Source of the DNA: Paenibacillus rhizophilus
GTDB taxonomy: Bacteria > Bacillota > Bacilli > Paenibacillales > Paenibacillaceae
Direction: 5' to 3'
DNA length: 64,000 bases
Assembly: GCF_003854965.1 (NCBI RefSeq)
Contig: NZ_RQPI01000012.1
Span: 83,028 to 147,027, forward strand
The position numbers and the translations under genes are program-made. Of the stretch, positions 23,907 through 32,775 are shown one piece after another (positions within the stretch are counted from its first letter, which is position 1; every line of letters begins with the position of its first letter). The notes beneath the pieces are model-generated. The model saw nothing but the letters and a program-made list of their open reading frames with translations. It was not told the DNA's origin and searched no databases.

Positions 23907-25192
23907 GTCCATCTCTCCTTCGTGTTATGCGGCGCAAAACCGTTATCGTTCATTTCCTCGTATCCTAGCTTATATAATAGCGCGATCAGCACATCAAGCC
24001 CGGCCGCCAGCTCTTCCGGCGGAGTATATTCCTCCGGGGAATGGCTGATGCCGGCGCGGCTCGGCACAAAAATCATGGCCGTCCTGGAGCGGGGCGCAAA
24101 GAGCTGGGCGTCATGTCCCGCTCCGCTTACCATCGTCCGGTACGTCCTGCCCTGCCGGGTACATATGGCCTCAAGCTCCGCGCTGAGCCCGCTGTCCATC
24201 GGCGCGGGAGAAGCGCTCAGCCGGGCAGTTATGTCAACGGTGACATCCCTCCGCTTCGCGATCTCTTCAAACGCGGACGCAGCCGCGGCGCAGAACGCCT
24301 CCAGTTCATCCTCCTTGCTGTGACGGATGTCCAGCGTAAACACCACTTCGCCGGGAATGACATTCGGCGTATTGGGGAAGGCCTCCAGCCTGCCCGTGGT
24401 GGCTACCAGCGGATCTCCCGCCGCCGCGGCGGAGCGCTCCAGCTGCAGCACCATCTCGGCCGCTGCGGCAAGGGCGTCCCGGCGCAGCCCCATCGGCGTA
24501 GTTCCGGCATGATTAGCCGTTCCCTTGACCGACACGGCGAACCGCCTCTGTCCGGCAATCGCCGACACGACGCCGATCTGTGTCCCCGTTCGCTCAAGGA
24601 CGATCCCTTGCTCGATATGAAGCTCCACATACGCGGCGATGTCGTTTCTGGGCGCAGCCGACTCTTCACCGCTTAGGCTGCAGCTTTCCATCGCTTCCTG
24701 CAGCGTCACACCTTCGGCATCCTTGCAGTTCTCCGCTTCGCCGCCGTCGTACAGTCCGGTCACGCTGCCCGAACCCCAAAAGGTCAGCGGAAACCGGCTG
24801 CCTTCCTCTTCGGCGAAGGAGACGGCTTCCAGTGTCCGCAGCGGCGAGCCGTACACGCTGCTCAGGTAGCGCAGCGCTGTAAAAGCTGCCGCTACCCCGT
24901 AAGCCCCGTCGTACTTCCCTCCCCTAACAACTGTGTCGATATGCGATCCAGTCAGTACGACTTTTTCGTCAGGGCCCGTGCCGGTAAGTCTGCCGTAGAC
25001 GTTGCCGACACTGTCGGAATAGGCCGTCAGGCCGCTTTCCGCAACCCGGTTCAGCAGAAACTGCTGCGCCTGCTTCCATTCAGGCGTATAGAGCAGCCGG
25101 GTGACTCCGTCGCCCGGCGCGCTGAACGCGGACAGTTCATCGAGCAGCTCCATCATTTCGGCGGCCGGAGATTGAATGAAGGACGCGCTCAT
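23903..25192 (-). CDS. pucF: Allantoate amidohydrolase (M20-type Zn/Mn hydrolase)
   Basis: About 429 residues. Metal ligands are seen in LTGSHIDTVVRGGKYDGAYG (His and Asp), SFAEEEGSRFP (Glu pair), YVELHIEQG (His) and SGAGHDAQLF (C-terminal His). The substrate marker GTANHAGTTPM belongs to the ureidopropionase/allantoate amidohydrolase branch. It converts allantoate to ureidoglycine, CO2 and ammonia. ATG 25192 overlaps the allantoinase stop (ATGA), which suggests translational coupling, and its own end overlaps pucG. An N-carbamoyl-amino-acid hydrolase is the main alternative, disfavoured by context. Confidence 0.92.
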   Translation of the reverse strand: MSASFIQSPAAEMMELLDELSAFSAPGDGVTRLLYTPEWKQAQQFLLNRVAESGLTAYSDSVGNVYGRLTGTGPDEKVVLTGSHIDTVVRGGKYDGAYGVAAAFTALRYLSSVYGSPLRTLEAVSFAEEEGSRFPLTFWGSGSVTGLYDGGEAENCKDAEGVTLQEAMESCSLSGEESAAPRNDIAAYVELHIEQGIVLERTGTQIGVVSAIAGQRRFAVSVKGTANHAGTTPMGLRRDALAAAAEMVLQLERSAAAAGDPLVATTGRLEAFPNTPNVIPGEVVFTLDIRHSKEDELEAFCAAAASAFEEIAKRRDVTVDITARLSASPAPMDSGLSAELEAICTRQGRTYRTMVSGAGHDAQLFAPRSRTAMIFVPSRAGISHSPEEYTPPEELAAGLDVLIALLYKLGYEEMNDNGFAPHNTKERWT

Positions 25193-26583
25193 AAGGCCGG
25201 CTGCCCTTCGCCGATTTTGATCCACTCTCCGCCTTCCGGGGAAATCACGCCTTGTTCGCGGGTGTAGACGATCTCGCCCCGGCAGATGGTGGAAGTCACC
25301 CTGCAGGACAGGTTCATGCCGGCATACGGACTGTGCTTGTGACGGTACAGCAAATCCGAAGCGGCAAGGGTATAGGGCATATCCGGATTCAGCACCGCCA
25401 GATCGGCGTCCAAGCCGAGAGCAATTGAACCTTTGCGGCCGGACAATCCGAAGCGCTCCGCAGGAAGCCCTGACAGCAGGCGTGAAATCAGCGTAACCGG
25501 AAGTTTGCGCTTGTTCACCCCTTCGTGGAACATCAGCTCCATACTGCTCTGAGCGCCGGAAATCCCGCCCCAGGCTTCAAAAAATGACAGCCCGGCGGCA
25601 AGCTTCAGCTCGGGAGGACAAGGCGAATGGTCGGAAGCGATAAGGTCGATCTTCCCTTCGGCCAGCGCCTTCCACAGCTTCTCCCGCTCTTCGGCGCTCC
25701 GCAGCGGAGGCGCGCACTTAGCGACCGGTCCCATGCTCTCCATGTCATCTTCAGTCAATATCAAATAATGGGGGCAGGTTTCCGCCGAGACATCCTGACC
25801 CCGCAATTTGGCTTCCTGAATCATCTCGATGGCAGCGGCCGTGCTGATATGGACAAAATGCAGCCGGCATCCCGTCCGCTCTCCATACAGCAGCGCCCGG
25901 GCAACGGCCTCAAGCTCCGCCTGCGGCGGCCGGGAAGCCGCAAAATCCCGCGCTTCCATTCGTCCTTCGCGAACGGCTTCCGCCGCGAGGACCGCCGTCA
26001 TCTCGTCGCTCTCCGCATGCAGCGCCAGAATGCCGCCGAGCGAGGCGATCTTTTTCATCCCCTGGTACAGGGTCTCGTCATCAACCTCGCGAAAGCGTCC
26101 TTCGCCTTCTCCGCCCGGGTTCGAAATAAAGGCCTTGAATCCGGTGACGCCCGCCGACCAAAGCTCCTCCAGATGTTCCAGATTGCCCGGAACAAGTCCG
26201 CCCCACAGCACATAATCGACGGCGGAATGACCGGCGGCCATTTCGGCTTTCAAGCTAAGAGCGGGCAGATTCACAGTCGGCGGATTGCCGTTCAGCGGCA
26301 TATCCGCATAGGTGGTGCAGCCTCCCGCCGCCAGCGACGCCGATCCGGTTCGGAAGCCTTCCCAGTGGCCGAACGAAGGCTCGTTAAAATGTACATGCAT
26401 GTCGATCATGCCAGGCAGCACATACTGCCCTTCTGCATCGAGGACGGTTGAATCCGGACCGGCTTCAATATCCGCCTCCAGCGCGGCGATTTTGCCACCG
26501 GCAATGCCGATATCGAGTTTCACGACCTCTCCGGGGAGGACCGCCAGACCATTTTTAATTATCAGTTCATAAGAATCGCTCAC
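25189..26583 (-). CDS. pucH: Allantoinase
   Basis: 464 residues, GTG start with GGGAGGGA upstream. Cyclic-amidohydrolase motifs: PGMIDMHVHFNEP (first zinc pair, near residue 60), TGFKAFISNPG (carbamylated Lys), LHAESDE, LHFVHIST, SAETCPHYL and ASDHSPCPPE (metal Asp). It opens the hydantoin ring of allantoin to give allantoate. Its end overlaps pucF by 4 bp. The AllB/PucH assignment rests on DHSP plus position among ureide genes rather than the dihydropyrimidinase pattern. Confidence 0.94.
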   Translation of the reverse strand: MSDSYELIIKNGLAVLPGEVVKLDIGIAGGKIAALEADIEAGPDSTVLDAEGQYVLPGMIDMHVHFNEPSFGHWEGFRTGSASLAAGGCTTYADMPLNGNPPTVNLPALSLKAEMAAGHSAVDYVLWGGLVPGNLEHLEELWSAGVTGFKAFISNPGGEGEGRFREVDDETLYQGMKKIASLGGILALHAESDEMTAVLAAEAVREGRMEARDFAASRPPQAELEAVARALLYGERTGCRLHFVHISTAAAIEMIQEAKLRGQDVSAETCPHYLILTEDDMESMGPVAKCAPPLRSAEEREKLWKALAEGKIDLIASDHSPCPPELKLAAGLSFFEAWGGISGAQSSMELMFHEGVNKRKLPVTLISRLLSGLPAERFGLSGRKGSIALGLDADLAVLNPDMPYTLAASDLLYRHKHSPYAGMNLSCRVTSTICRGEIVYTREQGVISPEGGEWIKIGEGQPAL

Positions 26584-26641
26584 GCGCGGTTCCCTCCCTT
26601 CGTCGTCAGTTATTCAAATTTTCTTCAAAAAATTCCGGCCT

Positions 26642-27025
26642 TCAGCTTCCGCGATAGGTGCTGTATCCTCCGGGAGCGAGCAGAAGCGGAACATGATAGT
26701 GGCCGCCTTCGCTTCCGATATGAAAACGGATCGGGATAAGATCGAGGAAGCCGATTGATCCTTGTGCCCCGGAAGAAGATGTGCCGGAGGATTCCGCGTC
26801 CATTTTCCGAAAATAATCTCCCGCGTGGAACAGCAGCTCATATTCGCCGGGCTTCATCTCCGCATCCTCCAGCAGGGGGGCATCCAGCCTTCCGTCCGCA
26901 TTCGTAGCCGCCTTGCGGAGCAGAAGATTCTCTCCGTTTTCGATCCGCCTCAGCTGCAAGAAGACTCCGGAAGCGGGGATTCCACGCACCATATCGAGCA
27001 CATGGGTGGTCAAGCGTCCGCTCAT
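26642..27025 (-). CDS. pucM: 5-hydroxyisourate hydrolase (transthyretin-related)
   Basis: 127 residues. LTTHVLDMVRGIPASGV at the N-terminus and the terminal YSTYRGS are the two signatures of HIU hydrolase; HYHVPLLLAPGGYSTYRGS holds a catalytic His and the closing tetrapeptide. It hydrolyses 5-hydroxyisourate, the product of uricase, to OHCU. It overlaps the uricase remnant upstream by ATGA and has GGGGAGG before its ATG. Unusual only in an insertion of Ser/Gly residues around position 80. Confidence 0.95.
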   Translation of the reverse strand: MSGRLTTHVLDMVRGIPASGVFLQLRRIENGENLLLRKAATNADGRLDAPLLEDAEMKPGEYELLFHAGDYFRKMDAESSGTSSSGAQGSIGFLDLIPIRFHIGSEGGHYHVPLLLAPGGYSTYRGS

Positions 27026-27336
27026 GCTGACACCTCCCCTAATAAACCGCGAGCCGGAGCGTGCGATATATCATTGCATGTCCCGTTATTATTGTGGAAA
27101 ATATTCATAAATAGGCTGGGGATATCCTGTCTTCTGAACACCAGCCGGTCTGCGGATACCGAATTTTTTGATGAATAGCCGTATTTATCCGTGAACCTTC
27201 TCATTGAGTTTCCCGAAGCCGCCAAGATATTGCCGTCTCCCGGGAATGCTGCCTGAAACGCCTCTCGGGATGCGGCCAAGTTGATGCTGAAGTCGGAAAT
27301 TGTTCGTCCGTTCATCGGTAATGACATGGATGACAC
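27022..27336 (-). pseudogene. Uricase (urate oxidase) remnant
   Basis: A 104-codon open frame lying where uricase would be expected between OHCU decarboxylase and HIU hydrolase. Two patches resemble uricase. EAFQAAFPGDGNILAASGNS plus MRRF fits the uricase pattern EAF-x3-F-x-GDN-x5-A-x-DSM-x2-F near the first active-site region. ADRLVFRRQ fits the central SRLVFRRS. About 40 residues between them and the last 150 residues (with the C-terminal catalytic half) are missing, as is the N-terminal 50. It is still in frame, with GGGGGTG before its start and an ATGA overlap with pucM, so a short product may be made. I infer internal and C-terminal deletion of a full-length gene. Comparison was from memory of Bacillus PucL. 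Confidence 0.6.
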
Positions 27337-27385
27337 CCCCGTTTGATAATGGAATGATATGAAGGATGTATTTTTTTTCGTCAGC

Positions 27386-27901
27386 TTATCCCTTCAGCAG
27401 ATCGTCCAGGCGGAACTTCGTAATTTTGCCGATTTCAAATAACGCCCAGTTCCATTCTTCCTCAGGCGAAAGATTAACACGCTCGCTGACGGATTGTATG
27501 ATATCGTCTTTGTTTTTGCCACGAACAGCCAGAATGAACGGAAACTGAAACTTCTCCGTATATTTCTTGTTCAAATCGTTTAGCAATTCGAATTCCTCCG
27601 GGGTCAGCTGGTCAAGCCCTGCGCCTTTTTGCTCGGCAGCCGACAGCGGTGTTACCTGTAGCCTGGTCGCCAGATCGGGATGGGCCCGCAGCAGCGACAA
27701 AGTCTTCTCCCGGCCAGCGCTTCGGGCGGCTTCCGCCATAGCTTCGTGCAGTTCGCCAACCGATCCGAAGGGACGGGAAGCGTAAGCCGATTCGGCAACC
27801 CACGGCGAATGCTCAAAAATGCCTCCAAGCACTTCCACAAACTCTTCCTTGCTCATTCCGTTGATCTCTGAAAGCGTAAGAGGTGAAGCGGGAATTCCCA
27901 T
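27386..27901 (-). CDS. 2-oxo-4-hydroxy-4-carboxy-5-ureidoimidazoline (OHCU) decarboxylase
   Basis: 171 residues, all-helical. IFEHSPWVAESAYASRPFGS carries the catalytic His, and LLRAHPDLATRL the second family motif (AHPxLG/A); AEQKGAGLDQLT and FPFILAVRGKNKDDI complete the signature. It decarboxylates OHCU to S-allantoin. In Bacillus subtilis this domain is fused to uricase in PucL; here it is a separate gene ending 50 bp before the uricase remnant. AAGGAG precedes the ATG. Confidence 0.95.
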   Translation of the reverse strand: MGIPASPLTLSEINGMSKEEFVEVLGGIFEHSPWVAESAYASRPFGSVGELHEAMAEAARSAGREKTLSLLRAHPDLATRLQVTPLSAAEQKGAGLDQLTPEEFELLNDLNKKYTEKFQFPFILAVRGKNKDDIIQSVSERVNLSPEEEWNWALFEIGKITKFRLDDLLKG

Positions 27902-27904
27902 CGT

Positions 27905-28543
27905 TTAACCCACTCCTTTTTCAATTGCTTTGTTTACGGCCCGCATAATGCCGCCATACCCTGTGCACCGGCACAAATTGCCGGACAGCGCCTCTTCTAC
28001 CTCTTCCGGGGCCGGCTTCGGATTTTCCGAAAGCAGGGCAACGACCGAAATAACCATACCAGGCGTACAATATCCGCATTGAAAACCGCCTTCCTCCAAA
28101 AAAGCCTGCTGCACCGGATGCAATCCGCCACCGCTCAATCCTTCAATAGTCGTGATCCCGGCTCCCTCGCATTGGTAGGCCATCGTCAGACAGGAATTGA
28201 CCGGACGGCCGTCAATCAGCACCATGCAGGCACCGCAGCGGCCAAGCTCGCAGGAACGCTTCGTACCGGTAAGCCCGAACTCTTCGCGCAGCACCGTCAG
28301 AAGACGGCGCGAAGGCGGGACTTCGGCAGTCACCGGCTGTCCGTTAATGCGGCAGCTAAGCGTGATGAGCGTCTCCCCGGGTTCCGCCGGAAGGCTTGCG
28401 TCAGCGCAATCCGGGTTGTTCGGCATGCCTTGCATGGCCTCCGCGCCGCCCAGCGCGCAGCGGTTCTCTTCGGCATCCCTGGCAGATTCCGGCAGATTAT
28501 CCCTGTCTCCCGGATTGGCTGCGTATTTATCCAACATTCGCAT
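27905..28543 (-). CDS. pucE: Xanthine dehydrogenase, [2Fe-2S] subunit
   Basis: 212 residues. The plant-ferredoxin cluster ligands are C98, C103, C106 and C118 (CELGRCGAC...C). The second cluster ligands are C156, C159, C191 and C193 (CGYC...CRC). The first 55 residues are an extra, hydrophilic, Cys- and Asn-containing stretch without homology that I recognise; most homologues begin around LITLSCRINGQ. It overlaps the end of pucD by 17 bp. The subunit passes electrons from the Mo site to FAD in the heterotrimeric cytoplasmic enzyme. Confidence 0.93.
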   Translation of the reverse strand: MRMLDKYAANPGDRDNLPESARDAEENRCALGGAEAMQGMPNNPDCADASLPAEPGETLITLSCRINGQPVTAEVPPSRRLLTVLREEFGLTGTKRSCELGRCGACMVLIDGRPVNSCLTMAYQCEGAGITTIEGLSGGGLHPVQQAFLEEGGFQCGYCTPGMVISVVALLSENPKPAPEEVEEALSGNLCRCTGYGGIMRAVNKAIEKGVG

Positions 28544-30803
28544 TCACCGCCTTCTGTGGTATAAACGGAGTTTCCTGCAGAAATTCGGGCTCAATCGGCA
28601 GCCTGGTAACCCGCTTGCCTACCGCCTGAAAAATGGCGGAAGCCACGGCAGGAGCCAGATTCACCGAGCCGATTTCACCTACCCCGCGGGGGCCGTAAGT
28701 GTCATGCTCCGGCAAATCCTCGATCGCCTCTACCTGAATGCCGCTCATATCGGCAATGGTTGGAATAATGTAAGTATCCAGATTCTTCGTAACATAGGAG
28801 CCTGCGTTCATCAGCGCGTCCTCCGTCAGCGTGAAGCCGACCGCCATGCCGCTGCCGCCCTCGATTTGCCCCAGATAACCCTGCGGATTGGCAACCGGAC
28901 CGGCGGCTACCGCATGATACTGGTCAACGATCCGCACACGGCCGGTCAACAGATTGACCTCCACCTTTACGGCAATGGACGAGTACGTATAGAGAAAGTG
29001 GGCGCCGACCCGTTCATGAGGCGTTGTGGGATAATGAAACACCGTTTCGCACACAATAGGTTCATTAAGGGTACGGGCAAGATCGGCGTAAGAAAGGATC
29101 AGTTTCCCTTCCTTCCACATTCCACCCGGTCCCGGAGTCAAGCCGCTAACACCGCCGGAAGCGGATTCCGCCGCTTCGGCCAGCCGGGCGGTAAAATCGG
29201 GATGCAGCCTGCGCAGCGCCATCCACATCATGCTTGTCGCTCTGGACGCCGTGCTCGAACCGCTGTCCGGCACGACATCCGTATCGCCGATAATGATCCG
29301 CAGATCGCCGGCGTCGAATCCGTACTGCTCGATCAGCATTTGCTCCATCGTGGCGATCAGCCCCTGGCCGAATTCCTCGTACCCGAATACGGCCTCGATC
29401 TTGCCGTCAAGCGCCAGGCAGAGCCTGCCCCCTGCCGGGTCGGGAATACCGTAACCGAGGCCCGCTCCGTGCATGGCTATGGCTGAACCGACGCCGGTTA
29501 CCGTCCAAGGGTCCCTGGCGTCCCTGCCCGGGCCGTTCTTTCTCTCCGCCATCAGCGGAATAGCAGCCAGCGCCTCCCATACCTGCATGGCTCCATGCGT
29601 CTGGACAATCGGCTGGCCCAGCGGGCCGGGATCGCCGTATCTCCGCAAATTCCGGAGACGCATTTCCCAGGGATCAATGCCCGCTGCTTCAGCCAGGCGG
29701 TCGATCTGTCCTTCTATGGCGAAGATGGCCTGATTTCCGCCAAATCCGCGGAATTCGCCGGAAACTCCGTTGTTCGTATAGATACAGAAGCCCTCGATCT
29801 CCATATGCTCAATCATGTATGGACCCATAACATGCTCCGTGGCGAAGTTCAGCACCTCGGTGCCGAGTGTGGCATAGGCCCCGGTGTCGGAGACGATCCT
29901 CACCTGATGGGCCATCAGCCGGCCGTCCTTGTCGCAGCCGGTCTTCATTGCGATCTTCATGGGATGGCGCTTAAGTCCTGCCCGGACGGATTCGGCGCGG
30001 GAGTTATGCAGCCGCACCGGCTTCCCCGTTCGAAGAGCCAGGAGTGCGCCGTAAGGCTGAACGTTCAGTTCGTCTTTGCCCCCGAACGATCCGCCGATTG
30101 GACTTGATACCACGCGAATGCTCTCCTCAGGCATCGCGAGAATGCGGGACAGCTGCTTGCGGTCCATCAGTCCGTGCTGAGTGGCTGAATAAACGGTCAG
30201 CCGGCCATTGTCTTCAGGAATAAAGAGTCCGCCTTCGGTTTCCATATACGTATGCATTTGTCTGGGCGTAAAGTACGTCTCCTCCGCCACATAGGCGCAT
30301 CCAGCAAAAGCGTCCGCCGGATTGCCTTTGCGGTATTCGGTATGATGCAATAAATTGCCTTCGGGATGAAGAAGCACAGAATCCTCTTTCATGGCTTCCT
30401 CAGGGTCCGTTATTACCGGCAGCAGCTCGTAGTCGACCTCGATCAGAGACAGCGCATATTCCGCAATTTCGTCGCTGTCGGCGGCTACCGCGGCGATCGC
30501 GTCGCCGGTATGCCGCACACGGTCTTCGCAAAATACCGGCTGATGCGGAAGGGCGATGCCGAAGCCGTTCAAGCCAGGAACATCCTCATGCGTGATTACG
30601 GCATGCACGCCCGGAACGGCTGCCGCCTTCTCCGTGCGCAGAGCCAGAATCCGGGCATGAGCCTGATGGCTGCGAAGAACCCGGCCGGTCAACATGCCCT
30701 CTGCGCTCATATCGGTTAAATACTGCAATGTGCCGGTGACTTTTTCCATTCCGTCGGGCCGTGTTCTCCAGCGCCCTCCGCTGGATTCTCTGCTTAGCAG
30801 CAT
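28527..30803 (-). CDS. pucD: Xanthine dehydrogenase, molybdopterin-binding subunit
   Basis: 758 residues. MRWRTRPDGMEKVTG-like start, then SPIGGSFGGKDELNVQP and GEFRGFGGNQAIFAIE (molybdopterin contacts) and near the end GPRGVGEIGSVNLAPAVA, whose GVGE Glu is the catalytic base of the xanthine oxidase family. It hydroxylates hypoxanthine and xanthine to urate. Length matches stand-alone large subunits. Followed by pucE with overlap and preceded by the FAD subunit gene by 55 bp; GGGGAGAGG precedes the ATG. Maturation genes xdhC and mocA-like lie 7 kb upstream. Confidence 0.95.
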   Translation of the reverse strand: MLLSRESSGGRWRTRPDGMEKVTGTLQYLTDMSAEGMLTGRVLRSHQAHARILALRTEKAAAVPGVHAVITHEDVPGLNGFGIALPHQPVFCEDRVRHTGDAIAAVAADSDEIAEYALSLIEVDYELLPVITDPEEAMKEDSVLLHPEGNLLHHTEYRKGNPADAFAGCAYVAEETYFTPRQMHTYMETEGGLFIPEDNGRLTVYSATQHGLMDRKQLSRILAMPEESIRVVSSPIGGSFGGKDELNVQPYGALLALRTGKPVRLHNSRAESVRAGLKRHPMKIAMKTGCDKDGRLMAHQVRIVSDTGAYATLGTEVLNFATEHVMGPYMIEHMEIEGFCIYTNNGVSGEFRGFGGNQAIFAIEGQIDRLAEAAGIDPWEMRLRNLRRYGDPGPLGQPIVQTHGAMQVWEALAAIPLMAERKNGPGRDARDPWTVTGVGSAIAMHGAGLGYGIPDPAGGRLCLALDGKIEAVFGYEEFGQGLIATMEQMLIEQYGFDAGDLRIIIGDTDVVPDSGSSTASRATSMMWMALRRLHPDFTARLAEAAESASGGVSGLTPGPGGMWKEGKLILSYADLARTLNEPIVCETVFHYPTTPHERVGAHFLYTYSSIAVKVEVNLLTGRVRIVDQYHAVAAGPVANPQGYLGQIEGGSGMAVGFTLTEDALMNAGSYVTKNLDTYIIPTIADMSGIQVEAIEDLPEHDTYGPRGVGEIGSVNLAPAVASAIFQAVGKRVTRLPIEPEFLQETPFIPQKAVNANVG

Positions 30804-30858
30804 TTTCCCTCTCCCCTTTCGATAGCTCCGGTATTCCTCGCCCTCTCCCTATGTTACA

Positions 30859-31770
30859 TTAATGGTCGCCTTTTCCAGCGCTTCCTTCCAAAGCCTTCCA
30901 CAGTTCGGCAACAATAAGATTGCCTGCGGTCTTCTTCTTGTATTCTACGGTTGCAAAGGGATCGCCATAGGTCTCGAATTGCGTGACAACCGCCTCGAAA
31001 ACCGAAGCAAGCTGCTCCTTGCCGATGCTGGCGCCTTCCAGAACCGCTTCGGCAATATCCAGCCGCTGCGGGCGGCCGCTTCCTCCTCCGGCGGCAATCT
31101 TCACGCCGCTCAGACGGCCTTCGCTGTCGATAAAGCATCCTATCGCTACCGTGACCAGCGAGGGCGTGAACGCTTCCCGGCGGCCGACTTTGCGGAAGAT
31201 CTCAATTCGCCGGCTTCCCGCCGGACCTGCCGGGGGCGCAAGCCATATTCCCGTCAGGATATCTTCCTGCGGATGCATCCCGCTCCACCGGTCGGCCAGC
31301 CACTCTTCCACTCGCCGGCGGCTAAGGAACTTGCCGTCAAAGACGGCCAGCTCCGCATCGCAGACGAGCAGCGCGGGAAGACAATCGCCGTATCCCGAGG
31401 CGATATTGCCGCCGATCGTCGCCAGGTTGCGGACCGCCGGAGCGGCGATGCAGCGGACCGCCTCCTGAACGGCGGGCGCCATATGTCCCAGCGCGGCGCT
31501 TCGCCGGCACCGGGACAAGTCGGCAAGGGCGCCGATGGAGAGCCCGCCGCCATCTTCGTCAATGTCTGCAAGGTCTTCAATCCCCCGCAAATCAATCAGT
31601 GATTTCGGCATGGAAACCGTCCCGGCTTCCCACTGCGTCCGCAGCAAAGTGCTGCCGGCGACATAAACCCCATCCCTGCCAAACGTTCGTTTCAGCTCCC
31701 AGGCCTCATGCAGGCTTCGGGGCCTTTGAACAGCAGGCGTCCACAGCGGCTCGTCACGCAAAGCTTCCAT
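30859..31770 (-). CDS. pucC: Xanthine dehydrogenase, FAD-binding subunit
   Basis: 303 residues of the CO dehydrogenase flavoprotein-like fold. VAGSTLLRTQWE and NLATIGGNIASGYGDCLPALL are the two FAD-binding loops, followed by a C-terminal domain with VTVAIGCFIDSEGRLSGVKI. It takes electrons from the iron-sulfur subunit and passes them to NAD+ or another acceptor. It follows the importer gene nupQ by 53 bp without a terminator, so importer and enzyme genes probably share a transcript. GGAGGGGAG precedes the ATG. Confidence 0.94.
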   Translation of the reverse strand: MEALRDEPLWTPAVQRPRSLHEAWELKRTFGRDGVYVAGSTLLRTQWEAGTVSMPKSLIDLRGIEDLADIDEDGGGLSIGALADLSRCRRSAALGHMAPAVQEAVRCIAAPAVRNLATIGGNIASGYGDCLPALLVCDAELAVFDGKFLSRRRVEEWLADRWSGMHPQEDILTGIWLAPPAGPAGSRRIEIFRKVGRREAFTPSLVTVAIGCFIDSEGRLSGVKIAAGGGSGRPQRLDIAEAVLEGASIGKEQLASVFEAVVTQFETYGDPFATVEYKKKTAGNLIVAELWKALEGSAGKGDH

Positions 31771-31823
31771 TTGCTCCCCTCCTTTTTACAGTTGTCCAGC
31801 AATTTCGAACCCGTCTTACAGAT

Positions 31824-32753
31824 CTAGAACCGCTGCTCCCGAACGTACGGAACACCCAACGATTCCGGCGTGCCGGAAGGCTTGTTGCGGTTGCGGTACC
31901 CCAAATACATCAGAACAAGGATGGTTACAACGTAAGGAATCATCTTCAGGAAATACGGCGGAATGGCGCTGCCGAGCAGCTGCATCCGGAAACCCAGCGA
32001 ATCCAGCGCTCCGAAGAAGTAGGCGCACAGCAGCGCCCTTACCGGATTCCATCTGGCAAAAATAACGAGACCAACCGCGATCCAGCCTCTGCCCGCCGTC
32101 AGCCCTTCGTTCCAAGTCGGAGCGACGGTCAGAACCATATCCGCTCCCGCAAGTCCGATCAGCATGGCGCCGATGGTGACATAACCGTAACGGATTAGCC
32201 GGACGTGAACGCCCATGACATCTGCGGTGGCCGGGCTGTCGCCCACCGCCCGCAGGTGCAGCCCCCATGAGGTGCGGTGAATGAGCAAATGCAGCACAAT
32301 GACAAGCACAAAGCTTAACCAGGTCAAAACATCCAGATTTCCAAAAATATCACCGATCACCGGGACTGGCTTCAAAAAGTCCAGATGCAGCCTCGGCAAA
32401 ACGCCGGGCAGCGGGTTGCCGCTGATCGACTTGCCGAGATAGGCGCTAAAGCCGCTGCCGAACAGCGTCATCGCTAGACCCGACATTGTCTGGTTAGCGC
32501 GGAGCGTGATGCACAGGAAGGCGTGAATCAAGCCGAACAGCGCCGTTACTCCAACGGATGCGAGCAGCGCCACTCCAAGATTTTCGGTACGAATAAAGAC
32601 AATGCAGGTTGTGACCGCCCCCATCAGCATTAAGCCTTCGGCTCCAAGCTGAAGAATGCCGGCGCGTTCATTTAATATGCCTCCAAGCGTCGCCAAGAGC
32701 AGCGGCGTGCCCGCGGAAATGGCGGCGATTAATAACGGTGTGACAAAATCCAT
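31824..32753 (-). CDS. nupQ: Nucleoside/purine ABC importer permease (NupQ-type)
   Basis: 309 residues from the ATG at 32753 with GGAGGAG upstream. About nine hydrophobic segments; LLLATLGGILNERAGILQLGAEGL is the conserved start of BmpA-linked permeases (branched-chain-like family), followed by ANQTMSGLAMTLFGSG and GRGWIAVGLVIFARWNPV. Partner of NupP; equivalent to YufQ of Bacillus subtilis guanosine importer. The next gene downstream is pucC. Confidence 0.9.
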   Translation of the reverse strand: MDFVTPLLIAAISAGTPLLLATLGGILNERAGILQLGAEGLMLMGAVTTCIVFIRTENLGVALLASVGVTALFGLIHAFLCITLRANQTMSGLAMTLFGSGFSAYLGKSISGNPLPGVLPRLHLDFLKPVPVIGDIFGNLDVLTWLSFVLVIVLHLLIHRTSWGLHLRAVGDSPATADVMGVHVRLIRYGYVTIGAMLIGLAGADMVLTVAPTWNEGLTAGRGWIAVGLVIFARWNPVRALLCAYFFGALDSLGFRMQLLGSAIPPYFLKMIPYVVTILVLMYLGYRNRNKPSGTPESLGVPYVREQRF

Positions 32754-32775
32754 TTCTTTCGACTCCTCCTTTGGG

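Noticed and set aside
22743..24323. A 526-codon open frame opposite pucG and pucF
   Set aside because: Both sense genes have complete catalytic motifs; the antisense frame is rich in His/Arg/Ser without any recognisable fold.
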